DNA of 64,000 nucleotides from Botryosphaeria dothidea (GCA_011503125.2 WWBZ02000007.1:806001-870000), one strand, 5' to 3'; shown: positions 9,510 to 20,550, numbered from the stretch's first letter. Notes: a model not told the origin generated them from the letters alone. Numbers and translations are program-made.

Positions 9510-11147
9510 ATGCCCAAGAAGTACCAGCCGAACTATAAGCCCGCCAGCAACTACGTGCATCCGTCCCTGTCTTCGTCTCGTTCCTCGACCTCCAGCCATG
9601 CAGCTCCATCTTCCTCCTCGCAGTCCGTCAACGACCGCCTGAATCAGCTTCGCCGCGAGCAGGCTCCTAGGTCTGCCATCGACCGTCGAAATGAGATCAC
9701 CGAGACCCTCACCGCACGGGTGACCCACCCGGCCGTGAGGCAGATACTGAATCTGCCGGACGTTGCAGCACCCAGACCGAGGGTGGTTGCCAGGACAGCC
9801 AATGGCAGGCGTGTGCCAGGCCCCTCGGCGCCGCAGAGTTGGTTGGAAAGGAGCAGACACGCTTCTGAGGCCCCTGGCGACACCCCTAGGCTTTGGAAGA
9901 CTTTGAGGCCGCGTTTCACCGAACGCTTGCCTGCTTCGCGTAGCTTGGTCCATTACACATGCAGAACGTTGGCGAAGAACTGGGAATGGCTCCTGGAATA
10001 TGAACAGCACTATTTGGCGACTCTCCCCATTCAGCTTAAGGATATTCTTCTGAGTTACCTGGCAATATACGGACCAGAGGACGGCATCACTTTGGATACC
10101 CTGAAGATTCTGTTCCTGACTGAGCATGATCTTGAGGAAGCCACGGGCAGTGATGACCTGGTGCACCTGGACCTTACCGGCATGATTACGGAGAAGCTCA
10201 CAGTCCGAGATCTCAACAAATATATCACCAACGTCCCATGGCAAAAGAAGGACGATGTGGCGGAGGTTTTGAAAGGACTTTCTGTTTCCGAAGCTGTTGT
10301 GGATTCATGGGAGGAAGCAGAAGAGGCAGAAGTCCCAATGCTGCCGAAAGCCGCTCTTAACGCTCGGTTTCCGTCCTTGACTCATTTGTCGCTCGGATAC
10401 CCACAAAGAGCAAACTGGGACCACCTCCTAACCTTGACATCCCATCTACCAACTCTCACTCATTTATCCTTGGCTTTCTGGCCCAAACCAACAATGACCC
10501 CTCACGCAACTGCAGCATCGATGACTAGCCAATACGGACGGGTGAATCTAGGCGGAACTCACTTTTATTCAGAGATGGATAATGATTGGCAGGAGGCTGC
10601 CAACATTCTACGCCGTCTGGCCAACAACACGTACTGCCTCAAATGGTTAGATCTCTGCGGCTGCGATTGGGTCCCGGCGCTTACCTGGGGTATTGATGGT
10701 GATGAACTGCGTTTGCATTCTCTTCCCTCTACCTCTCGGCAAGAGTATGCAGGGGATTGGAACATTCAGAACGCAGCTCCTTGTCCGGATTGGAATGGCA
10801 GTTGGGGTCAAGTCACGCACATCAACATCTCGCAAGGCTGGATGCCACATAATGTCAACGCCATTCGAGCACTGCCGGCCGGAATGTTGAGTTGTGAGCT
10901 ACTGAGCTGTTTGCGAAGCGAGAGGGGGCAGAAGATGTTGGAAAAGATCCCAGCGACCGAAGGACAGACAGCGCCGCAAATACGACGTTGGATAGAGAAA
11001 GAAAGCGACAACAGAAACATAGCGCAAACAATACAGGGTCTGAGGAGACTTGCGAAGGGACCGTATTGCGAGTTCGATTACGGCTGGACGGGCATTAAAG
11101 ACCGCCGCAGAGGAACGAGCATCTGGGACGACTTTTTGGAAACGTGA
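9510..11147 (+). CDS. conserved-looking fungal protein with leucine-rich motifs, function unknown
   Basis: The protein has 545 residues in a single uninterrupted exon; the ATG follows a CT-rich leader. The N-terminus (about 1-130) is basic, Ser/Pro-rich and probably disordered, with SVNDRLNQLRREQ near residue 40 and a GRRVPGPSAPQSWL segment near 100. The middle is helical and acidic. Two leucine-rich motifs follow, FPSLTHLSLGYP near residue 286 and LPTLTHLSLAFWP near 313. They resemble LRR strands but are too few to call a full LRR solenoid. Further on, KWLDLCGCDWVPAL could be a third degenerate one. There is no signal peptide or membrane segment. I have a weak memory that related fungal proteins are sometimes labelled tafazzin, but I see no acyltransferase H-x4-D motif, so I do not use that name. 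The role is unknown. Confidence 0.8.
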   Translation: MPKKYQPNYKPASNYVHPSLSSSRSSTSSHAAPSSSSQSVNDRLNQLRREQAPRSAIDRRNEITETLTARVTHPAVRQILNLPDVAAPRPRVVARTANGRRVPGPSAPQSWLERSRHASEAPGDTPRLWKTLRPRFTERLPASRSLVHYTCRTLAKNWEWLLEYEQHYLATLPIQLKDILLSYLAIYGPEDGITLDTLKILFLTEHDLEEATGSDDLVHLDLTGMITEKLTVRDLNKYITNVPWQKKDDVAEVLKGLSVSEAVVDSWEEAEEAEVPMLPKAALNARFPSLTHLSLGYPQRANWDHLLTLTSHLPTLTHLSLAFWPKPTMTPHATAASMTSQYGRVNLGGTHFYSEMDNDWQEAANILRRLANNTYCLKWLDLCGCDWVPALTWGIDGDELRLHSLPSTSRQEYAGDWNIQNAAPCPDWNGSWGQVTHINISQGWMPHNVNAIRALPAGMLSCELLSCLRSERGQKMLEKIPATEGQTAPQIRRWIEKESDNRNIAQTIQGLRRLAKGPYCEFDYGWTGIKDRRRGTSIWDDFLET

Positions 11148-11435
11148 ACGCTCGAAGATTGCAGTTGATGGACGGAAAGAATGAATGGGTTTGTACAGGC
11201 GCACTGTTGAGGTCCGTATCTGTGGTAGCGAGGTGGCATTACCAAAGTTCATCTCAGAACTTATCCGGGCCAAAGGTGGCTCAAAGAATACAAAATTTGT
11301 TCCCCTGCATTTTTCAACTTCTGTCATCTTCTCTTAAGGCTCACTATCTATCTTTAGTTTCTGAATACCTCACTCGAATTTCTTTTTTCTAAAAGTTCAA
11401 GAAACCGGAGGGGAGAAACTAAAAATATATTAATA

Positions 11436-12200
11436 ATGCAACCTGCAGCGCACTCGGCGGACACGCATGGAGGCGAAAATGGTCAAACGCCCGTCCTCAT
11501 CATCCTCCACCAGCTCCCCGTCGAACTCCTCCTCGACATCACCGACCTCCTACCCCCCGTCGACATCCTTGCTCTCCGTGCCACCAGCCGCTTCCTCAGC
11601 GCCACACTCAAGCGTCCCCTCTGGATGAACGTGAAGAGAGCGCGAAGAAAGGAGCGCGCAGCACGAAAGGCGTTCATCAGACGCCTGGACAGAGACGCCT
11701 TCCACCGCCTCTGCGCAGCGGAGCACGGCACGCGCCGCCCGTGGCGCCGCAGCGGCAAAGCGGTATGCGCCGCGTGCAAGACCACCCACCCTCCTTCCTC
11801 CTTCACGCCCTCACAGCTCAGCAGGGCGCCGGAAAAGCGGACGTGCCGCGGACGGCAGGGCGCGCTGAGGGCGTACGAGCACGTGCGCTTGGGGGATGCG
11901 GAGACTTTCACGACGGAGGTGTGTGCCCGGCCGCCGTGGAGGGATCTGATGCTTGGTAGCAGGGCGGAGCCCATTTCTCGGCACACGTGCAAGGTTGAGT
12001 GGTGTGAGACGAGCTTCGGGTTCTCGACGAAGGTGAAGGTGGATCCCGAGTCTTGGGGGAGGTCGCCGGCGTATGGGGAAGTGGTGTGGGAGTGGAGTAC
12101 TTGGTTGGAGTTGAAGCGGGGGGTTAGGTTTGTTGAGTTCGCCGGCCTGCAAGAGGTGGTTGGCGTATGTGGAGAGGGCGAAGCGGTAAGGGAGTGTTGA
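11436..12200 (+). CDS. F-box protein
   Basis: The protein has 254 residues and a single exon. An F-box lies at about residues 27-62 (LPVELLLDITDLLPPVDILALRATSRFLSATL), the segment that binds Skp1 in SCF ubiquitin ligases. After a basic helical stretch comes a Cys-bearing segment (CAACKTTHPPSSFTPSQLS...RTCRG) that recurs in fungal F-box proteins and may bind zinc. No WD40 or LRR substrate-binding domain is visible, so the target is unknown. The start was chosen as the first ATG after an A/T-rich leader (aaaatatattaataATG). It lies 288 bases downstream of the 545-residue gene on the same strand. Family membership is clear from the F-box; the specific role is not. Confidence 0.82.
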   Translation: MQPAAHSADTHGGENGQTPVLIILHQLPVELLLDITDLLPPVDILALRATSRFLSATLKRPLWMNVKRARRKERAARKAFIRRLDRDAFHRLCAAEHGTRRPWRRSGKAVCAACKTTHPPSSFTPSQLSRAPEKRTCRGRQGALRAYEHVRLGDAETFTTEVCARPPWRDLMLGSRAEPISRHTCKVEWCETSFGFSTKVKVDPESWGRSPAYGEVVWEWSTWLELKRGVRFVEFAGLQEVVGVCGEGEAVREC

Positions 12201-13964
12201 GAATCGGCTTTGGGGCCGGCGGTGGCGAGGCCGTGCGAAAAGAGATGCCAGTCCACGGAGCGGAACCTGAGAGCTTTTGGCAACTGCAAAACCTTTTCTC
12301 GATGCCGGTTCGTTACCAGCCCACGAGCGAGCTCGGGGTGAATCATGCAAAGACTACTTCGTCCTGGTCAAAGCGCACTTTCTTCCCGCATGAGAGAGTC
12401 AGATCTCGTTGGCGTACTTCACGAAGACAATCATTTTCCAGTCTCAGATTGTATTTACTGTTGCAGACTAGGCGCCGTATTCGAGCAGAAGCAGTGAATG
12501 TTAATGGAGTTCAACTGCGCTGACATTCCGATGAACTCTCGAGCTTCCCGTGGGCATCTACGCTTGTTTTGTCAAATTCTTGAACCGGCTGAGAGGCCTA
12601 TCAAGGTGCTCATGCTAATCAGATGCCAATAGCTGCGCTCAGCTCAGCTCAGACGCATTCAATAAAAACCTGAGGTTCAGAGAGGGAGCTTGTCTGGGCA
12701 GTCCATCTATACTCTTACGCTGGTTCTCAACTGCGGGGAATGCCCTGACTTGGAGTAGTCACAAAAGCGGCTGCGCAAATGGATGCCTCAAAAGAGGCTG
12801 TGCAGACAGGACGGTGACGAGAAGCGAATCGGGGGCTTGAACTACCAGAAGAGCCGGATGGGCTGAACTGGAATGTCCCGTAGACGTTTGAAGATGGGGT
12901 TGCCTCCTCACCACGTGCTCTCGATACAGGGCAGAGATCTGGCAGAAAACGGTACGATCGAGTTTTGGCTGTGCATGGACGCCGTTGGCTGGCAGTCTAG
13001 ACCTGGCCTGCAGGTGTGGGCAGCACTACAGAAAGGATGATGGAGATGATGCAGAGCGGGACAGCGCCAAGACGTGCTGTCCCTACGCCGCACTACGCCA
13101 GGACCTTGGCAGGAGCTTCAGCTGAGCTTAGGTCGGGATGGAAGGCTTTCTGCCTTGGATCCGTTGGATTTTCACTGCAGAAGTCGTTCTTTAGTATGTT
13201 GAGCGTGGCTAGTGGTATAGTGTCTCAAAACGATTACTTCGCCAATGAACATCCTTATTGTACAAACAGATGTCGCTCACTCTGGCAAAAGAACACGAGG
13301 TATTCCACTGAAGTGAAACCGCCAATTGACGCGTGCCCTGCCAAGACAGGAGTCCAGGCCTTTCCGCCGTTCAGCTCCGCCACTCTCCGCTCCCAACCCC
13401 GCAATCACGGCATTTCAGGCACGCGGACTGCACATTGCAGGAACCAGGGCTGGTAGCTCGAAACGTGGCGTCAGAAGCCACGCTGAGCCTCCACGTTCCA
13501 GATTCTGGCCGGAATGGTAGGACAGGGTCGCGCTAAGCAGGGGCGAGGCGTTGGTTTTTGCTGTTTTCGGAAATATGGAGGTACGCGGCTAAACCGAAAC
13601 AAGGCAACGCTGAGAAACATCAAAGAGCTCTCCGCATTGAAGCTGTCGCGAACTGGGACGAGGATCGCGGGTGGATGTGCCAAGAGGTACTATTGCTGGA
13701 ACTCTATTGCCTGGAGAAACGTCGACGGCTGAGGTGCAGATGGAGAATATGGCTGCACTGAGTGAAATAGTGGCCATAGGGGTAGAAGATGGCTATTTAA
13801 TCAGGCGAGACCCGGCCTGGAATTGGACATCACCAACTCACTCTCATATCTTCTTTAAAACACCGCTTCTCTCGATTACCGCTTGCTCATCTCGACTGTG
13901 TCGATCGATTCCTCTTCTACAAGTACATATTTCATACACCACAAACTCTACCCTTCCATTCAAG
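12201..13964. other. intergenic between F-box gene and secreted-protein gene
   Basis: I see no supported gene. The longest frame (13016-13456, +) has no motif and ordinary non-coding composition. The last 170 bases form the promoter of the next gene, with a TATA-like element and a C/T-rich leader. Confidence 0.5.
13794..13800 (+). promoter_or_regulatory. TATA-like element TATTTAA
   Basis: It lies 165 bases before the ATG at 13965, followed by a pyrimidine-rich leader. The position suits a fungal core promoter; assignment is by sequence only. Confidence 0.45.
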
Positions 13965-14740
13965 ATGCGTTCGATCAGCACCATCATGGCTCTCATCACC
14001 ATCGGCGGCCTCGCCAACTGTGCCCCAGTCTCTTCCTCCGCAGGCAATGCCCTGGCCATCTCGGACCTCCTTCCCCGCGATGCCGATTCTATGTTGATGG
14101 CTCGTAAGGAAGTGAGCGAGTACGCTGCTGAACAGCTGACCGAGGACTCCAAAATTATTGGCACCGACGATCGTGAACACCAGAACAACGAGCAGCATGG
14201 CAAGAATGGTAAAAATGACAATAGATCGAGGCACTCCAAGCGCCATGAAAAGGGCGAAGGGGACGAGCACGAGAACAAGAGGCATGGGGATGACAAGAAC
14301 GAAAGCGGAGGCCACCACCATTCGAAGGAGATGGAGTCCGAGAGCCTTGGCAGGGAGGACGTGAGCCATGAAAGTCAGAGCGAGGTGAGCCACACGGGCA
14401 ATGGCGAGAGAGAGCGCCAGAGCAAGGAGAGGCGGGAGGCTGCCAAGAAGAATACCTCCACTGGGTCGAACGGGAAGGCCTCAGGCTCTGAAACCGAGGT
14501 GAAGCAGGAGAACGAGACGAAAAGGAGGCTAACGGGAAGCGCGAGGCAGCAAAGATCACTGATAGTGCGAAGGATGCGAAGAAGGATGTCAATACAAAGG
14601 AGGCCGCTGGCAAGCGCGAAGCGTCGCAGAAGAAGGCGCAGGCAGGGAAAGCTGGTGATACCACTACTCCTGCACCTGCTGGAAAACGTGAAGCATCGCC
14701 GAAGAAGGCGCAGACGGGAAAGGCTGGTGTTAAATGTTGA
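13965..14740 (+). CDS. secreted, Lys/Glu-rich repeat protein with Kex2-like sites; frame broken near 14520
   Basis: The N-terminus MRSISTIMALITIGGLANCA is a clear signal peptide (cleavage after Ala20 expected), so the product should enter the secretory pathway. The next part has LLPR, then a very hydrophilic Lys/Glu/His/Asn-rich stretch with several Lys-Arg pairs. The starting frame is good to about residue 185 (14519). Beyond this it turns into Arg/Leu-rich nonsense up to a stop at 14751-14753. The -1 frame, closed before 14491, instead gives a Lys/Ala-rich tail with three GKREA motifs spaced 24-25 residues apart, ending in VKC and a TGA at 14738-14740. One missing A in the A-run at 14520-14523 would join the two, giving about 258 residues. 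Whether this is a sequencing error or a real mutation cannot be told here. Lys-Arg-Glu-Ala resembles Kex2/Ste13 processing sites of fungal pheromone and peptide precursors, but no core peptide is recognised. Confidence 0.65.
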
Positions 14741-14753
14741 TGAACAACGATGA

Positions 14754-15358
14754 TCTATTGATGATTGGCATGAGGAGGAAGGGCGTAGGTGGCCCACCCT
14801 CCTTATATACGTAAGTGAGTGACTAAGCTATCTGGTGTTGCAAAAGCAATATGCAAAACACGTGATTTCCTACAGCTGGTGATGCAACTCCTCCTACAGG
14901 TGCTTAAGAGTGTAGGAAAGAGCTGTTATTCTGTCAACGGTTTCTCCTGCAAACTGTTTTGCTTGGTTTGTTGTATGACCGGATGAATGGAATTGCAGAG
15001 CCATGGAACCAAGAAGGCTTGGAGTTGCGAAGCATTAGAGTTGGAGGAATTCGACTGTCGGAATTTCCTTTTTTTTGTACATGATTAGCCTAGTCTCATT
15101 TGCAAACTAAGCTGAATATGAGGAATGTTCTCTTGATAATCCCAAACACTTTCAATACACCTCCCTGGATTACTCAGCAGCACTTCAGTATAAATCTCGC
15201 CAAAATTCTGTTAGCATAAGTTGGCAAACAAAACTGTCTTGCGGAGCCTTTGATTGCGGTATAAGCCTAGCTTTGGAATTGTTTCGATCTCTGAAATCCT
15301 TGCACGTAGCTTATTCATTGTGCGTTGGTTATTGAAGCAACCATATATGCGTTAGCTC
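14754..15358. other. intergenic, up to the transposon border
   Basis: A/T-leaning sequence with normal CA and TG content, so it does not look RIP-mutated. No gene, RNA or repeat is seen apart from a short T-run near 15069. It ends at the 5' end of LINE-1. Confidence 0.6.
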
Positions 15359-15362
15359 AAAA

Positions 15363-15626
15363 ATGACCACGCCAAAAAATCGACCCCAAGCTACGGCGCC
15401 GGGAGAGGGCCCCAGGGACTCTCCTAGGCCCAGCGAGACTCGAAATACCACTCAGAGCAGCTGCAGCCACGTTGTGGTTGATGTAGAAGCCGCAGGAAGG
15501 GGCGAACAGCCCCCTCCAGTGACCACCTCTACCCAACCACAGCGCACCCCTAATAAACCGCAGAACACCCAGTACAGCGTAGAATACGTTGAAAGAGCCT
15601 TAAAAACAGTAGACACCCTCCTCTAA
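15363..15626 (+). pseudogene. LINE-1 ORF1 (Gag-like) N-terminal fragment
   Basis: The open frame of 87 residues (MTTPKNRPQATAPGEG...) ends at a TAA; the same frame continues (QALQASAGLPLVLSS-like) with single stops that fit CAA-to-TAA and CAG-to-TAG changes. The corresponding sequence at the 5' end of LINE-4 (minus, 45307 down) confirms that it belongs to the LINE and is not a host gene. This first part is hardly mutated, whereas the element is saturated with changes from about 15,950 on. Confidence 0.75.
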
Positions 15627-16414
15627 GCCCTACAAGCATCCGCTGGCCTCCCTTTAGTCCTCTCTAGTTAGATGAAAAATTTTCTCGACATTGCCAAGAT
15701 AATCTTCTAGGATCATATTACTATTTGCCAGGAGGCGACCACCAAGGAGCCAGGCCTTAAGGATATCCTTAAGGAGGTCCAGCAGGTCCAGAAGGCAGTC
15801 AGCCAACTCTAGACTACTCCCACGCCCGTAGTACCTAGCTAGGCCAATATTGCAGCCCGAGCAGCCCTAAAGCCCTCTACCCCCCCAACCACTACTAAGC
15901 TTACCCTATACTTCCCGGATAAGACTAATAGATAGGAGGTTACTAACCTTACCAACGAGGCTATTATTAAGAAGATCTAGGCAGGAAAAAGCCTAGCTTA
16001 TAAAAGAGTACTAGCGGCTAAGAAGCTCCCTAGTAGAGACGTTAAGCTCTTTATACCTAATACTTAGACTAGAGTAGTTCTCCTCTAGGATTAGAAATAG
16101 ACTATAGGACTAGGTAGAGAAGTCCGTTCTAACTAGTAGCTCTACTTAGTACTAGTCTATAACGTCCCCCTTAAAGATATTAATACTAAGAACCCTAGGC
16201 CGCCTAAACTCTTTAGAATTAGAATCTATCTCTATATCTAGGACTACGTATTAGTAAGCTAGCCTAGCTAAAAAGGAAGCTCTTAGAGGAGAAGACGTAC
16301 TTAGCTATTATTCTTAGTACTATAGACCCCGAGATAGCTAACTAGATTATTATTAAAAGACTTATTAGTAACTATACTCTCTATATAGTAGAGTACTATA
16401 GTATAACCTTTATA

Positions 16415-16419
16415 GTAAC
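16415..16419 (+). repeat. target-site duplication of Gypsy-1, left copy (GTAAC)
   Basis: GTAAC directly before the left LTR; the same five bases follow the right LTR at 22241-22245. Five bases is the usual Ty3/Gypsy duplication. Confidence 0.9.
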
Positions 16420-16813
16420 TGTAATAAACGGACCTTGGAGGGGGGGGGGGCGGAGAGACGAGGTAACGAAGCCGGTAAAGGTAGTAGGGGTAAAACAATG
16501 CCGAAGTATAAGGGTGTAGTTTAAAGGGCGAGGGTACGAGGTGCGAGAGACGAGAGGCGAGGGACGAGGGGCGAGGGACGAGGGACGAGGGAGGCAAGCA
16601 AGGTCCAATTTAAGGCGTACCAAGTTGTACGCGAGGAATACTTATTACTAGACTAAAGAACTAACTACAAAGCAGAGGGGCGAGCTTTATATACATAAAG
16701 AACGAACTAAAATACTAGCTTCCTGATTTATAAGCAGGTAAGTCTAGATCTGGATTTTAAATCAACGAAGGTAAACGAGAGGTAAGGGGTCTAAGCAAGC
16801 CACGTTTATAACA
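16420..16813 (-). repeat. Gypsy-1 3' LTR (394 bp)
   Basis: The plus strand starts TGTAATAAACGG and ends GTTTATAACA, with the same boundaries as the right copy. It holds an 11-base G-run (16440-16450) and a tandem array of 7-bp units (variants of GCGAGGG and ACGAGGG) at about 16545-16592. Confidence 0.95.
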
Positions 16814-16851
16814 GTAGGCTCTCCTCCCTAGGGGTGAGTTCCTACGAGCCT

Positions 16852-19800
16852 TTAGCTTAAGGGTCGAGGTTTCGAAGGGTAACGTTCATAGAACGTATTA
16901 AGGGCCTCAAGGTCTTTAACAAGGTCGTAAGGTTCCTAGGTTGGTGTCGAGTAACCAGTCCATTTCACGAGGTATTTTAGTTGTCTCCGGGTTGCTTTAA
17001 CGTCTAGAATCTCTTCTACCCTATACTCTTCTTCGCCGTTAACGATAACGGGCGGGGGCGGAGGTTGGACTTAATCAGGTAAGGGGTTAGAGGCTGCGGG
17101 TTCGAGTAAAGAGACGTGGAATACAGGGTGGACTTTTATCGTCCTTGGTAGTTCTAGGCGATAGGCATGGGTCGAGATCTTCTCTAGGATGGGAAAGGGG
17201 CTAAGGCGTTTAAAGTCAAGTTTATCCGAAGGCCTTGTTGTCGAGATATGCCTTCTTAGGAGCTAAATAAGGTCACTAGGCTTAAAGACGGGTGGCGAAA
17301 TACGGTCTTTATTGGCCTGTTCTGCGTAGGCGTCTTGTGCGAATCGAATTTCTTGGCGAAGGTAGTTTTCGAGGTTTTCGAGGTTCTCTTGGAAGAGGCG
17401 TAGGGGTTCGAGGGGGGCTAAGATCGAGTCTTTTTGTAGAATCTTATAACGAGGGTGGAAGCCGTAGTTTGCGAAGAAAGGTATAACCTTAGTCGTGGTC
17501 GAGATCGTATTATTATAAGCGAATTCAGTAAGGGAGAGAAAGTCGTTCTAATCGTCTTGTTGATACGAAACGTAGGCACGCAGGTATTGTTCGAGAATAG
17601 CGTTAATACGCTCTGTCTGGCCGTCGGTTTGCGGGTGGAAAGCCGTACTAAAGTTAGTCTTAATAGATAGAGATCTACTAAGAGTTCTAGTAAATTCAGA
17701 GGTAAAAATCGAGCCGCGGTCAGATACGAAGTCGTCGGGTAAGCCATGTAGTCGAAAAACGTAGTCTCGATAAAGCTTAGCAAGCTCTATCGAATCGAGG
17801 GTTGTTTAGCAAGGGATAAAGTGAGCCATTTTAGTTAGTCGATCTACGACTACTAGTATAGCATCGAACGAGTTAGACGTTAGAAGTCCCGTAATCAAAT
17901 TAAGAGAAACGGATTGCCAGCGGCGTTGTGGCACTTCAAGGGGTTTCAAATATCCATAGGGGGCATGTCGAGCGGGTTTGATTCTTTGGCAGGTCTCACA
18001 GTTTCGTATAAAACGAGCTACTGTCTGGCGTAGACCTGGCCACTAGAAATCACGAGTAACGAGTTTAAATGTTGCTGCTTGGCCTAGGTGTCCAGCAGCC
18101 GGATGCGAGTGTCGAGAGCTAATAATCCTTTGGCGGAGGCTTAGATCTTTAGGAATATAGATAAGTCCATTAACTAGTAATAGACCATCGTTATCCTTAG
18201 AACATGCGCCTAAATCTACCTTAGGATGTCGAAGTGCGTGGGTATCGAGTGAAGTAAGGATCTCTTGTCTAAGAGTATCCTCATCGAGTGCTAAGCGAAT
18301 ATCACTAGCCAGAGACGGTTCTAGCCTAGCGATCAAATGTCGAGTAGAAATAAGGGTCGAAATTTCGAATTTTTCAGAGGTAAGGATCGTAGTAGGGGGT
18401 AGGCGCCCCTCTCGAGCAGGGAGGTCTCCTAACCGTCTTGTTAACGCATCCGCGCGTTGATTCTTAGTTCCTAGGCGGTAGACGATCTTAAAGTCGAGTT
18501 CTGAGAGTTCAATTGCCCAGCGTGCTTGCCGACGGTTTAGAATTTGCTTAGAGGCAAAGCTAGTCAAATTCGAGTGATCTATAAGAACTAGGAGTGGCGA
18601 GGAGAGGTTAATAACGAGGGAACGGTATTCCTTTAGGGCTTCCACAATAGCTAAGAGTTCCTTATCTCTAATACCATAGTTCTACTCTACGGGGGTTATT
18701 TTCCGAGAGTAGTAGGCGATGGGATGTAGGATTCTTCTGCCATCCTCGTAGGTTACCCATTGGGACAAAATTGCGGAGATAACAAAGTCGGATGAGTCGG
18801 TTTCAAGGATAGTTTCGAGTTGGGGGTTGAAGTGTCGGAGGATTGGGTAAGAGCAGAAGGCTTCCTTAAGATAAGTAAATGCCTTATCCTGTTCTTTTCC
18901 CTAAGTAAAACGAATATTCTTAGCTAGGAGCCTAAAGAGGGCTCTAGCTTTTCGAGAGTATCCTTTAATAAATCGTCGGTAAAAGTTTGCAAAGCCAAGG
19001 AACGATTGAAGATCTTTAACTGAGCGGGGAATCTCCTAGTCTTTTACGGCGGCTACCTTAGCTGGGTCTATAGAGATACCGTCTAGGGAGATAACGAAGC
19101 CAAGGAACGTAGTCGAAGTCGTATAGAAGTCACATTTTTCGCCTTTAACGTATAAGCCTGCTTCACGAAGCTTTTCGAGGACTAATCGGACGTATTCGTG
19201 GTGCTCCTCCTCTGTTTCCGAGTAGATAAGGATATCATCTAAGTAGACGACGCACCAGCGGTCGAGATATTCACGTAGTGTATCGTTAACGAATTGTTGG
19301 CAGGTAGCAGGCGCATTCGTAAGGCCAAAGGGCATAATAAGGTACTCGTATAGGCCATAGCGAGTCCTAAAGGCGGTTAAATGTTCGGAGCCTTCCTTGA
19401 TCCGGATAAGGTTATAAGCACCGCGAAGGTCGAGTCGAGTAAAAATACGAGAGCCTTGAAGTTGACGGAGAGTCTCGTTGATCAAGGGGAGTGGATAACG
19501 GTTCTTTTTCGTAATACCGTTTAGTTCGCGATAATCCACACAAAAACGAAGGCCGCCACCTGGTTTCTTAACAAAGAGAACAGGGGACGCAGAGGATAAG
19601 GATGAGGGCCGAATAAAACCTTTCTTAAGGTTCTCATTAAGATATTCGCGTAGAGCCTTAAGCTCTAAATCGGACATTGAGTAGAGAGGACCGAATGGGG
19701 GTTTCTTGCCCTCTTCTAGCGAAATTTCATGATCAATATATCGATGTGGGGGAAGCTTATCGGCCTCTTTCTTAGTAAAGAAAGGAAGAAGGTAGTGAAA

Positions 19801-20550
19801 TCGAGCCGGGATTCGTGAGCGGAGGGTTTCGAGTTCTTGTTCCGGGGTTTGTTGTTCCGTTTTTTTAAGGCTTTCAAGGTGTTCTTGGATTTCCTTAATT
19901 GATACGGCATAGATCCTAGTCTTATCTCGTTGGACATAGCGGGTAAGGGCGGCGTAGGATACCGTAGCGCAAGAGATCGAAGGCGGATTAGGAGGCGTAA
20001 TCGTAGGTTGTCGAGTAGGTAAGCAATTTGCTTGGCAGAAAGGAGAAGCGAAGGTAATAGTATTCCTTGACCAGAGAATCTGTGGATCGTGTCTTTCTAG
20101 CCAAGGTTTTCCAAGAATAATAGAATATTGACCAAGCTTAGTTACCTGAAAGGTAAGGAGTTCTTGGTGTTGATCAATATCGAGTTAAAGGTCGGCTTTA
20201 TGAGTAATCCACCCAGCTATGGATCCATTAGCCAGCTCGAGGGATTTAGGTTGTGTTTTTTGACGAGTAGGGAGCGAGTGTTCCTTAATAAAAGTATTAT
20301 CTATGAACAAGGACGAAGCACCAGAGTCTAGCATAGACGAGGTTTCGATTGTATTATTGACTACTGACTTAAGAATAAGGAGTAGGCGTTTTCCGAGATT
20401 AATAGCGCGTGGTTTCGAGGTACGAGGTTCGGGGGGTGAAAATAAGAGTGTTCCGAGGTTCGAAGATAAAGAAGTAAGAATAGAGAATTGATTTAAAGTA
20501 GAAAGTAGCGGGGGGCTAGGCAGGTGCCGGGTACTACCTAGCCTTCTACG
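16852..20550 (-). pseudogene. pol: Gypsy-1 pol (protease-RT-RNase H-integrase-chromodomain), stop-bearing
   Basis: Pol is read in the -1 frame from the slip site at 20550 down to a TAA at 16852. In order it has: protease MLDSGASS (about 20313-20340); reverse transcriptase with FVKKPGGGLRFCVDYRELN and YLDDILIY (about 19222-19560); RNase H with ETDSS and DHSNL (about 18540-18830); the integrase zinc finger HPAAGH...CETC (about 18000-18100) and the catalytic core; and a chromodomain [10 protein letters not shown]...YLVKWTGYS (about 16890-17035). The first integrase Asp is changed (VSLNLITG where D is expected), consistent with a G-to-A change. Several Trp codons are now TAG. The product would direct reverse transcription and integration, with the chromodomain guiding it to heterochromatin; this copy cannot encode a full protein. 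Confidence 0.9.

Noticed and set aside
13016..13456. 146-codon frame upstream of the secreted-protein gene
   Set aside because: No domain, signal peptide or codon bias; it overlaps two other frames of similar length in the same stretch.
2557..14740. Idea that the genes form a biosynthetic cluster
   Set aside because: One SDR, a signalling regulator, an F-box protein and an unknown protein; no synthase, transporter or pathway regulator is present.
16545..16592. Possible CRISPR-like or regulatory array of GACGAGG-type units
   Set aside because: The units are 7 bp without spacers and lie inside an LTR; the organism is a fungus.
17292..17670. Plus-strand frames repeated at 59863-60057
   Set aside because: Antisense to the integrase of family A elements.
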